Shown: piece after piece, positions 1 to 11,106 of the stretch
Position numbering within the stretch: position 1 is the stretch's first letter
Layout: every line of letters begins with the position of its first letter
Source of the DNA: Diphasiastrum complanatum
Taxonomy: Eukaryota; Streptophyta; Lycopodiopsida; Lycopodiales; Lycopodiaceae
Length of the DNA stretch: 64,000 nt
Direction: 5' to 3'
Assembly: GCA_029204225.1 (NCBI GenBank)
Contig: CM055092.1
Location: 59,293,296 to 59,357,295 of the forward strand
Notes under the pieces: model-generated
Told to the model about the DNA's origin: nothing
Database searches by the model: none
What the model saw: only the letters and a program-made list of their open reading frames with translations
Program-made: the position numbers and the translations under genes

Positions 1-718
1 CTTTTGGAAGCACAAGATTAGAGTTTTTGCATATCATCACTTGATCAAGTTTGATCTAAATCTTCTCATTCTAGCTATTATAGTTCGTCATGGTAATCTT
101 GTATTCAAGTCAATAACATATTCTAACTACCATTTTTAGAAGGGTATGATGCAATTATTTTTTGTACAACATTTTATGGACATTATGCTGGATGGGAAGA
201 AAAAGTCTCCTCAAACATAAGAAGGATCAGGAATGACAAGAGGACAAAAATTACTCTACACATCATCAAGATGAATGTATCCAATGAGTAAACTCAGCAT
301 GAAGTTGGAGGGAGCCAATCCAAAAAAGTCTTGCTTGTAGGTGGACCACTCATGTACATCTTTTTCCACATCATGAAATTCTTCCACTTCACATCAACCT
401 CTTCATACAATTTCCTTCTTGCATTATTAAACTTTCCTAGCAAAAGCTCCACCATTGTCATCATTGTTGTCATATACGTTTTTTTGAGCCATTGCTACTT
501 TAACACTACCATTACTTCCATATTTTAAAGACCATTGCATATAAAATAAGAAATTAGCTCATATGCCAAAATGTCTTTTTCACAAGCGATTCAGCCGATA
601 GTCTTCAATAAACTCACATCTAAGAACTTGGCTAGATTTGTTCAATTCATTTTTGGGGGCTTTATAAGACATTATGTGAAGATTTTATACGTTTATGTAC
701 ATATGTAAATCTCACATG
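1..718. other. AT-rich sequence without a recognisable gene
   Basis: No open frame here resembles a known family; the longest are short and low-complexity. The stretch lies just upstream of the copia LTR-like region. Its last 25 bases, around 695-718, match the sequence before the related LTR at about 56410-56434, so the repeat may begin earlier than 719. Confidence 0.5.
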
Positions 719-1843
719 TGTGGAGCATGTTTGTGATAATACTGTACTTTTGGATCAAGATCCACAAGAGTGATTGGATGCTTGCTAACCAATCTATTAC
801 AGAAACTAGACACAAGAAATTGATCTAGAATGACAATTTCACATATAGCAAGCAAGAACAATCATCAAACAATGATCATAGATGAAATCCAAGTTCTTAC
901 ACATGTTGATCGAAGTCCAAAATGCCACAATGGAAAAAATTCCCCCCAACAATTTATTCGCTTTATCTTTCGCATTGCGACAGCAGGAGATTCAGCATTA
1001 CAATTGGGCAGATAAGCTGACTGTGAAAAATGCAAAAATAAGCTCGGTAGAGGCCAAAAATCTTGTATATAGGATAGACACACATGTGTGGGGCCTGTTC
1101 CCACGTGTGAAACTAGTGTACTTTTCATGTACCATAATCATATATGCTGTACATATGATTTAATTCAAGTTCTAGTGACTAAAATGGCCGCAAACTAGTT
1201 TTCTAGAGATATGACACATGGCACCAATCTAGTGATTGCATGAGACAAATATTTTGAATAGGTGTCACATACCGTGTGTAGAGGACAGCTCACACGTGTG
1301 GAAATAGCTGAAGTAGGCGAGTTTTTGCTTCTAGAAGATTTCCATGAAGATCTCCATATAGTAGGAAAATAGACCAAAAATGCCCAAAATGGAAAGTTTT
1401 GATCCAAGTGTCAAATTGCATGATGATGACAAGGCATCCTCACACGTGTGAGATTTGATGCATGATCAGTACCTCAAGCTCCAAAAGTGTATATATAGAG
1501 GCTTATTTGGCCATAATCAATGTGAGACACCAATCTTGGTTTTGGAAGCAATTTTGAGTGATTCTCTTCATTTGTCTACATTTGTTTTGATTGTTTTGAG
1601 GTGCTATCAATGTGTACTTGATTTACAGGTTGGAGTCCGTACTCAGATAGTGTTTCACACGTGTGAAACCAGAAAGCACACCTACCTTCAATTAATGATT
1701 GTTCTTGTTAGGATTTTGTATCTAGAATTGATCTAGATTGATCTTAATCTCAAGTAGATTGATAGATCAAGTAATCTAACAACCAATCCCTCTTGAGGAT
1801 CAGATTAGAATCTACTCTTGGTCCTTTTTGTACTTTTTCCACA
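719..1843 (+). repeat. Ty1/copia 5' LTR-like region
   Basis: The region ends in CCACA directly before a tRNA-Met primer-binding site at 1844, as a 5' LTR should. A possible start is TGTGGA at 719, the inverse of the TCCACA end, but the start is uncertain. It carries repeated CACGTG palindromes: CACACGTGTG at 1291, 1441 and 1656, and CACGTG at 1102. The 1656 copy sits in a 16-base palindrome at 1653-1668. A related LTR lies at 56435-57181. Confidence 0.5.
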
Positions 1844-1856
1844 TGGTATCAGAGCC
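1844..1856 (+). other. Retrotransposon primer-binding site (tRNA-iMet type)
   Basis: TGGTATCAGAGCC is complementary to the 3' end of plant initiator methionine tRNA, the usual primer for plant copia and many gypsy elements. It abuts the CA end of the preceding LTR-like region and lies 590 bases before the gag start. Confidence 0.85.
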
Positions 1857-2446
1857 TAGTACAAGAGGTTTTGTTGAAATTGATAGGGTTAATCCAAATC
1901 AAAGCCAAAATTAGCAGTTTTTTGGAAACTAGTCAAATTTTGTGTAGCGAGTTGGATCTGATAGCTATCCTCAAAAATTTTGGTCCAGATCTTGTTGTGG
2001 GCTGTAGGAACCCTTTTCACACGTGCGAGGCCATACAGCTCCAGTTTTGTCTGAGAAATTTCAAAAATTTGTAGAATTTGACTCACATACCCAATTTGTG
2101 TGATTTTTGGTGCAAAATCAAGCATTTTCTATAGTAAATCTAATACCTTGATTAGTTCTTGGATTAGACCAGCCAAAAAAATTAAAATTGAAGCTTGAAT
2201 TAGGTGCACTCCTTGATCTTCTCTGATTTTTTGAGTGTATGTTGAGGTTGAAGAGAGAAATTGCTAAAAATCATAGATTAAGGAGTGATTTTGCAAATTT
2301 GAGACTAGAATCTAAATTTCCATCATTCTAGATTGGTTCATGAGTGATAGGATTGAGTCTATAAGTTTTCTAAATTTCTAGAAGACTTTAGGTTCAGATC
2401 TCTTAGAGAAACCATAAGAGTTTCTAGTGCTTTTTCACATTCACAA

Positions 2447-5400
2447 ATGGCATCAATGGGTGGTTTTTTGCTTGAAGCTAGTGAAAGACTTACATCCACT
2501 AATTATGCTACTTGGATAGTTCGAATGGAGTCTTTGCTTGTACTTCATACTCTATATGACATAATACTTGAGGTGGGAGTAGAATCTCAAGGAGGAGTTG
2601 AGTTGGCTAAGTATAAAAAGAGATGTAGATTTGCATTACATTGCATAAAAATGAATGTTGTAATGAACTTTTGAAAGAAATCTCATCTTGTACCACATCC
2701 AAAGAGGCATGGGATTCATTAAAATCCATTTATGGATCCAAGAACACTTCAAGGATACTCATGCTTAGGAATCAAATCCTTCAAAGCATGAAAGGAAGTA
2801 GTGAAAGTGCCCAAAATTATGTCTTTAGGATCAAATCTTTGAATAAGGAGTTGTCTTCTATAGATGATAAAATCAAAGATGATGAATTAGTCCAAATCAT
2901 TTTGAATGGATTAGGAGATGATTATTCCAATTTTGTTCAAACCTTTGCTATTCAAAATTCACTTCCTAGTATTGAAAAACTTCAAAGTGTGCTTGTTAGT
3001 GAGGAGAGTAGAATGCTTCATATCAAAAGTAGGATGAGTTCCTTATCTTTGAACGATGGTGTAGATGTCCTCATACGAGACGCGACCAGGCGTAGTAGGC
3101 ATCACCGGTTCAAACTTACCTTTTGATGAAAAAGCTAACTTTTCTTTGAAAGGCAAGAAGAAGAAGTTTCCATCCAAGAAGACTCAAGACATGGAGATGG
3201 AGAACAAAGATGGAGCATCAAGTTCCAAAGGCAAGAGCAAGAAGGACAAGAAGAAGCTAAAGTGTTTCTTTTGTGGAAAAAAGGGACATTTTGCATCCGA
3301 GTGCTACAAGAAGAAGAATGCCCAAGAGAAGGACAATCAAGGCAATCATGTGCTTGAGGAGGAGGAAGAAGCCAATCTATCTTTGATGGTATCCTCACTA
3401 CAAACATCTAATCAAGACACTTGGTGGATTGATAGTGGGGCAAGTTCTCACATGACTCACCAAAAAGACTACTTTTCTACCTTACTTTCTTACAATAACT
3501 CTAAGAAGTTTATCTTCACTGCAAGTGATCAAGAATGTGAGATTGTAGGAATTGGATCCATTCCATTATGTCTTGGATCATCTAAGAAAGTAGATCTAGA
3601 CAATGTTCTTTATGTACCTTCTATTACAAAGAACTTGTTAAGTGTAGGACAACTTATGGATTGTGGATTAGATGTTCATTTCAAGCATGGAGCATGTTCT
3701 ATCTTGAAGAATGATAAATGTATTGCTAATGGCTTTAAGCAAGGAAGGTTATTTAAGTTGGATGCTAATGTGATGGTTGGAAGTGTTAACATGGCAAGGG
3801 AGGAGCTCACTCAAGTGGAGCTATGGCACAAGAGGTTAGGCCATCCTAACTACAAAGCTATGGAGACCATGGTGAACAAAGAGCTAGCAATTGGACTTTC
3901 CAAAGCCATATCCAAGTATGGCAAGCTCTGTGAAGCTTGTGGACTCTCCAAGTCTCATAAGCAACCTTTCAAGAGATCTTTGACAAGATCTAACTCTCCT
4001 CTTGATCTTATTCACTCGGATGTTCACTCTTTTTCACATGAATCTAATGGTGGAGCTCTTATGTATGTCACTTTTATTGATGATAAATCAAGATACTCTT
4101 GGATTTATCGCTTGTCTAAGAAAAATGAAGTGTTTGAAACCTTTGTGAAGTTCAAAACTCTTGTAGAAAGGCAACTTAATGCTAGCTTGAAAGTATTAAG
4201 ATGTGATAATGGAGTACATCTCCAATAGTATGAAAGAGTTTTGTCAAACTAATGGCATTAGAAGAGATTTTACTTGCACATACACCCCACAACAAAATGG
4301 GGTGGCCGAGAGGAAAAATAGAACACTATGTGAGTGTGCTAAAGCATTGAGATTAGATGCATCACTTCCTATTTCATTTTGGGGAGAAGCTATTTTATGT
4401 GCAAACTTTCTATGTAATAGAATGACTAATAGTGCCATTGGAGGTCTCACACCTTATGAAGCATTGTAAAAGCCAAATCTTAGTGATTGAAATTTTTTGG
4501 ATGTACTTGTTATGTACACATTCCTTTAGAAGTAAGGAAAAAGGAAGATGCTACTTCATTTAAAGACATCTTTGTTGGTTATAGTGAAAATAGTAAAGCA
4601 TATAGGATATTTGATCCTATTACCAAGAAAGTTGTTGTAAGTAGAGATGTACCTTTTGATGAATCTCTCAATGGCAAAGAGAAGGTACTTTCCAACAACT
4701 CTCATCTTATCAATGATCATGCTATGGCCGAGGAGGAGCTTCAAGGAGTTGAAAACCAAGAGGATCCTGCTCAAGATCCAAAGGAACCAAGAAGGTCAAC
4801 AATAGTGATGGTCGAGCCATCAAGGCTCACTTATAGTGACAAGGGAAAGCAAAGGGAAGATTCTCAACTACACACCTCTTATTCTTTCTTGACTACTATG
4901 CTTGAAGAACCAACATGTTTTGAAGAAGCAATTAAGTCTCAAAGTTGGAAGGATGCTATGCAAGTAGAGTTTGATGCTTTGTTGGAAAATCAAACTTGGG
5001 ATCTTGTTAATCTACCTTATGGAAAGAAGCCTCTTACTTGTAAATGGATATATAGATTGAAGTATAACCAAGATGGTTCCATTCATAAGTATAAAGCAAG
5101 ACTTGTAGCAAAAGGTTTTTTACAAGTCAAAGGGGCATAGATTATGATGAAACCTTTGCTCCTGTTGCAAAGCTTGTAACCATTAGATTGATCATATGCC
5201 TTGCTACTTCTTTCAAGTGGGAGCTCTTTCAACTTGATGTGACAAATGCTTTCTTGAATAGATTCTTGGAGGAGGAAATTTACATGTGCCAACCTGAGGG
5301 CTTCATCAAAGATGGAGAAGAAGACAAAGTGTGTTTTTTGAAGAAGAGTCTTTATGGACTCAAGCAAGCACCTAGAGCTTGGTACTCTAGGTTGCATTCT

Positions 5401-6452
5401 TGTCTTATTTCCATTGGATTTGTTGTAAGTTCTTATGAACCATCACTGTACTACAAATGTAATGATGGAAAGATCATCATTTTGGTTTTATATGTTATAA
5501 TTCTCACTGGAAATGATCATGATGGCATTAAAGATGTAAAAATTTCCTTGTCTAGTGAGTCTAAAATGGTAGATCTAGGACTTCTAAAGGTCATACTTGG
5601 AGTAAAAGTTACTAGATGCAATGATTTTACTCTCATATGTCAATCTAAGTATGCTAGATCCATCTTAGAAAAGTTTCGCATAAAGATTGTAAAGGAGTTG
5701 AAATTCCCATGGAACTAAATGTAAAAGTTTCTAAGGAAAGTAATGAAGCATCCTTTGTGGAAATCACTACCTATAGAAAACTTATTGGTTCCTTGATCTA
5801 TTTGACCATCACTAGACCAGATCTTAGCTTTTGTGTTGGCAAATTGAGTCAATACATGCAAAGTCCAATAATATGTCATTGGAAGAGTGCCAAAAGAGTG
5901 TTAAGGTACATTTCGGCTACTAGAAACTTTGGCATAGTATATCAAGGGACTAATCTTTTTTTGAGAGCATACTCGGACTCAGATTTTGCAAGTGACAAAG
6001 TAAATAGAAGATTCACAAGTGCCTTTGCTACATTCCTATGTGGAGGAGTCATATCTTGGCTTTCGAAAAAGCAAGATACTATCTCGCTTTCATCAACTGA
6101 ATCCGAGTATAAAACTATGACAACAACAACAAAGGAGATCCTATGGCTAAGAAGACTATTGGAGAAGCTTCAAGTGATCAAGGCTGAAGATATTCCATGC
6201 ATTTATTGTGACGATCAAGCAGCCCAACAACTTGCCAACAATCCAATCTTCCATGCTTGAACCAAGCATATTGAGATTTCACATCACTTTGTGAGAGAGA
6301 AGGTACAAACAAAGGAGATCAAGCTCATTCATGTTTCATCTTCAGATTGTGTTGCTGATATACTTACCAAACCATTGGAAAAGGATCCATTTGTGAAGTT
6401 AAGATTAGCACTTGGAGTTGTAGATAGATGTATACTAGATTCACCAAGCTAG
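2447..6452 (+). pseudogene. Decayed Ty1/copia gag-pol polyprotein
   Basis: This is the coding body of a copia retrotransposon, broken by several frameshifts and stops (near 2660, 3100, 4225, 4467, 5138, 5705 and 6258). In order it shows a UBN2-type Gag (2447-3110), a CCHC zinc knuckle (CFFCGKKGHFASEC, from 3263), an aspartic protease motif (WIDSGASSHMT, near 3424), a GAG-pre-integrase segment (HKRLGHPNY, near 3825), an integrase core, reverse transcriptase (YGLKQAPRAWY, near 5350) and RNase H (AYSDSDFASD, near 5970). This PR-INT-RT-RH order defines copia. The RT active site, normally YVDD, reads YVII, so both catalytic aspartates are missing. The primer-binding site is at 1844 and a purine-rich stretch precedes 6467. 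The element is dead. Confidence 0.93.
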
Positions 6453-6466
6453 ATTTTCAACAGGAG

Positions 6467-6720
6467 TGTGAAAATGTCAAAATCATGTTTGATCTAGACC
6501 AACTTTTTAGACTTGATCTAACCTACTCTAGAGTAGATTCCCACATGGCACTTTTGGCCTCACACGTGTGGGACCCACTAGTACATATTTATATTGTTTA
6601 ACATAGCTAGATTTGCCAAGTTAGGCATTTTTTCACACTCCTCCTCAAATCTAGCTTTGGAAACTATGATACTTTTATCAATTACTCCAAGTAAAAAAGA
6701 TCTTAGCTTCACAAATCCGT
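6467..6720 (+). repeat. Putative 3' LTR start of the copia element (truncated)
   Basis: After the RNase H end and a short purine run (CAGGAG), the sequence begins TGTGAAAA, roughly the inverse of the 5' LTR end. It contains CACACGTGTG at 6561, the palindrome that marks the 5' LTR. Overall alignment to the 5' LTR is poor by eye, so the LTR is either truncated or strongly diverged and its end is unknown. Confidence 0.4.
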
Positions 6721-9524
6721 CCGACAATTTTTTTTGGCACCGTTGCTGAGGAGATGGTGCTAGATTTGCTTAGAAGTGATTTTGTTTATTTATTATTTAT
6801 TTTCTTTTCATCATTTTCTGAAAAACATGTTTTTTACACAACCTACCTTTTTTTTTTTTTTTTTTTTCTACCAAAATTTATGCTCGTTGATCTAGCAGTG
6901 AGCAAAACAAACCCAAATTTGCAATCCCACCAAGCGGCGAGTAAAAATCTTTAAACTCACATTTCTATATTACTTGCCAAGTGCAAAAGCTTCAGAAACA
7001 GAAGCTAGAGTGTTGATGAATGTTTGTGCGTTATGACTCTTGGAAGCAATTCACTCATCTCTCCTTGGAACACAAGAGAGCGGATTATACTCACTATGGT
7101 TGGGGTTGGAAAAGTTACAAACTCACAAGACATCATGCATACTTATAAGCTTGAGGTCTATCGAATACCGAGGCTCATTAAGAGGTAAAGGCTTGAATGT
7201 GACGTGGGCCATAACACATACACTAAGCCAATAATGCATCCCTTGTAACCTACCTATAACAAATATGTGCTAAAATGCTACCATTCGCTTGACCTATAAC
7301 AAAAGTGTTTTTCCGTAGATGGTGGCGATGATGGCTTGAAATAGAAGACCCTCATGCTCTTGATTAACATGCCACTCATATATCTCAACACTAAATCATT
7401 CCACATAGTTGTGGAACAACTCCTCCAAGTCTATTGTGCGATACATTAATTGGGTGGGGTCTAGCTTCTTCAAATCCAATATGTTGTAGGTGCGAAATAT
7501 GGCCAACAAACATCACTGGTTTTTTGATGGATGACCGCAAACACATTGTCGAAGGCATATGTGATAAATCAAAAGTTGATGCAGATGCATTCAAACAAGG
7601 GTAGAATAATCAACCTAAATAAGGTTGTATATAGCCTTGTAGTTGCAATCTTGGTTGTGATAACCTACACCAATCACTAGAAATCATGAAAATGTGACAA
7701 TGTTTTGGAAAAAAACTAGTGCAAATAATTACAAACTTGTAAGCTCAAAAGCAAAATTCAAATAACAAAATCCATGGATATGAGATCTATGGACTGCTTG
7801 TACAATGTTGGACACATCAACGTTAAGGACCATTACATTCCTGTCAATACAAGAACTTTGTCAGAGGTGTTGGACCTATTAATGATGCATCAATTGTATG
7901 CAAGACACTTTACCAAAAACAAGATACCAGTATGTTATGATCAACCTCCTACGTTTGTCAATTTATTTGTCCACCTATTCGTTATAATAAAAGTGGCATG
8001 TGAACTTATCAAAAATGGAACCAAAGAATTATAAGTACTAAAATGATCATTGACCAACACCTCTTGTGTAATTAGCATGATAAGGAGGACCTCCTTGTGG
8101 ATAATATGTCAACAAGGCAAGTATGATATGTTTAAAGTTGTCAAGCCAACAAAGGAGGGCCTCCTCATGGGCAGCCTAAAGTCCAAACAATATTTAAATA
8201 AGGCATGCTCAAAGGTCAAACCAACAAAGGCAAATGTAATGCCTAGCTATTGCATACATCAACCTGGAAGGCCATGCTCCTACAGTGAGAGGTCTAGAGG
8301 GACCAACCTCAAAGAAGATTGTGATGGCCCACCGATTAGGTACATGCACCTCAAGGTAAGCCATGTATGGAGCACATGTTGTAGTGGAGGGCCTTGAATG
8401 TTGTGTGTGTGCATCTGGGCCATGTCCATGCCCTCCTAAAGGTTCCATTGTTGCTCCAAAAGACAAGATAGCTTGGAAGCTCTTATTGCAATGAATTCTT
8501 TATTATGTTGCTAAGAGCCAATGTAGCTTGTGCACCTTCAACATTTGTTGCATATTGAGTTCCAAGTCTTCCACATGTCTCATCATTGATGTGTGGGCAG
8601 AAAAAAAATCTCCATTGCCTGATCATCAAATCTAAGCAAGCCAAGAAAATAGGCCTGGAGAATCATGTCTTGCACCACAAGCAAAAACATCAAACCCCCA
8701 TACATATATTTTTTTAATTCTAATTGATGTATCACCAACTATTAGACTCCGGTCCTGAACCCTAAATGTCTATCCAGCTAAGAAGAGCATAAACTAGAAA
8801 TGTTTTTGGCATGACAAACAAAAAGGCAAGCATATATATCTTACACAACTCTTCAATATGAAAAAAATTGGCTACAACATCAACAAATAATTCTATGAAG
8901 AAAAACAATAGAAAAACAAAACAAAACAAGTACAATTTTCTAACTATGTGCAAGCATGCAAGAAACTAGAACTTGATCAATAAATTTATTTGAAAAAAAA
9001 ACTACATAGTCCTGTTCCTACCCCAATCTAAAAAGATGTTCGCAACACACCCCAACTTAGCATGCAGATCAACCCACACCAAAGAGAGTTGAAAACTTCT
9101 TTACATGCATCTCTCTCTAAGATGAGCCAAACTTCTATTTATCGTTCCCCTTAAGTTTGAGGATGTGGCCAATAACATGTAATCAAACCTCTCATTGTGG
9201 AACAAGATCTTCATAGACCTATTAAAAGTGACCATTTCAAAGAAGGTAGTAATCAGTACCACCATAGTTACGTTAATAGAAACATTCTTTTGACTAGAAC
9301 ACCCATAGAAGCCCATTCCTAACCTTAGGAAATGGTACCGTTCCGTTCCCAAGGAACGATTTTAAGAACCACTCCTTAAGGGAAAAAAAAAAAGGGGGGG
9401 GGGGGGGCGCAAACCCTGCTGCACACTTATTCTAGAGAGAGAGACCAACGTGCAGTAGGAGATGAAGCAAGAGGCATTTGTAATGTTAGGGTTTTAATAC
9501 AACTCAACTAGAGGAAGATCGATA
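6721..9524. other. Gene-poor region with homopolymer tracts
   Basis: I see no recognisable gene. Open frames at 7774-8034 and 8050-8397 are short and match no family I know. There is a 20-base T run at 6848-6867 and an A11-G14 run at 9383-9407, the kind of tract often left at retroelement ends. The stretch is probably old repeat sequence downstream of SERAT. Confidence 0.5.
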
Positions 9525-9529
9525 TTGTG

Positions 9530-9805
9530 CCTGCAGGAAACCTCTCAGATCCAAGCAAAGAAAAAAGCAAGGTATGATACTAATTTAAAGAAAATCTCTT
9601 TGAAAGAAGGAGACCTTGTCTTATTAGACGATAGTCGACATATGAAGTTTCCGGGGAAGCTGCACACAAGGTGGATGGGGCCATATAAAGTGATCGAAAT
9701 ATTCGAAAATGGTTCTATTCAATTGGCAGACCTGCAAGCTCGATTATTGGATTCTCGAGTAAACGGAGCTCGAGTAAAAAAATATAATGAAACTTCAGAT
9801 ATCTA
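9530..9805 (+). pseudogene. Ty3/gypsy integrase C-terminal fragment
   Basis: About 90 residues resemble the end of gypsy integrases: a KARYD helix, then KEGDLVLLDDSRH, then the GPY/F module with RWMGPYKVIE, and a closing RVNGARVKKYN. No upstream integrase core or LTR was found near it. It is an isolated scrap of a metavirus-like retrotransposon lying 3' of the host gene. Confidence 0.85.
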
Positions 9806-9806
9806 A

Positions 9807-11020
9807 ATCTTTTTTGTTTTATAGATCTTTCCTAATCAGGATGTATCGGCAAGCCAGCCAGATTTGTATCTTGAGGATCTTATTTGCATGGAGACAGGGA
9901 CCACCTACGGATCTATTCAACTATACCCAGGGTATCACAGGCCTTTTCAACCGTCTCAAGTGCGTCACTATCTTTTGGTACTGCGTCAATCAGCTGAAAC
10001 AAATCAAGCTGGCAGATGTGAGACTTTTATGAACAACGACATTGCATTTTGGTGTCCAAGAGGGGCTTGAAAGGTTTCCAAGGGGGGCTTGAATGGTTTC
10101 CAAAAGACTTTGGATGCCAAGCTAACCAACTGAGCCAACCCCTTTGGATGAACAGCCACAATGGCAAAGTTCTAGTTTGCCTTGAAACACTTACAGAAAT
10201 TGTTTTTAATTTTGAAGCCTTTTGTTTTGTGAATTTTAACACCTACAAAGGACTTGCATATGCAGTTCTCTTACACTTTCAAGTGCGAAGAAGTGTAAGT
10301 TTTGAGTTCAGATTGATTCCAATACTCGAATTTAGTATCCCGTCGCAAGGGCTCATAACTATATGAAATGAACTGCAAATTATTATTAAACTAGTTATTT
10401 GATTTAGAGAGCTACATAAAGAGCCCTTTGACTATTGCAGTTTGATCTTAATGGTTTTTAATCTATTTAGTGATATCATTTGCATGCATTTGAGTTGTCA
10501 TGTATTCTAGTTCATCTCGACTCAAAAATATTGTATTAGAACAGATCCAGCTTCTCTGAACCAGCCTTATGGTTTCATTGCTACCTGAATTATCTAACTT
10601 GAGTTTGAAGCTTGAATATATCAACTTTTCGAGGCTTTTAAACAGCTGTTTTATTGCAATTCATAATAAATTTTGAAATTAACAAAAATGGAGTTTCGCA
10701 CTTGATTTTGAGTTCTGAAACGCTCACATTCTGGAATGAGCATTCTGGAACACTAGGGTCCCAATACGCATTCTGATGTAACTAAGCTTATATGATAATA
10801 CACATGCATCAAGATGTCAGATTGCGGTATGAAACTCTTTTCTTGTGCTTCGGAGCCACCAAAACGATCATGAAGGAAATTCCACTAGAACAACTCATTC
10901 AATAATAGAGCTGTGCTGTAGTCAAGAACCCTATGAAACATTGTTGAGGCTAATCCATCTTTGCATAATAATCAGTCAAGGGAAAATAAGCCAAAAAGAC
11001 CAATATAAAGTTAATCCACA
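9807..11020. other. 3' flank of the SERAT gene
   Basis: No second gene is visible. The SERAT transcript (minus strand) should end here, but no clear AATAAA lies close behind the stop codon, so the poly(A) site cannot be placed. A short imperfect tandem of AGGGGCTTGAA-like units occurs near 10060-10100. Confidence 0.45.
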
Positions 11021-11106
11021 CTAGATGCCAGCACCTCCATATAGATGGTCTTCAGCATTCACGCCATTACTCCCAACCAGTTCTTGACAGAAGTTTTTTG
11101 TTGCAT
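11021..11106 (-). CDS. SERAT: SERAT last exon with C-terminal isoleucine
   Basis: The 86-base exon encodes [12 protein letters not shown] through LYGGAGI and a TAG stop at 11023-11021. A terminal Ile after a short flexible acidic tail is what plant and bacterial serine acetyltransferases insert into the active site of O-acetylserine(thiol)lyase, so complex formation is likely kept. The acceptor is GTATGCAACAG. The tail itself is poorly conserved, so the assignment rests on frame, splice sites and the final Ile. Confidence 0.85.

Noticed and set aside
7391-8466. Several frames of 60-115 codons
   Set aside because: They overlap on both strands, lack domains and have no conserved neighbours.
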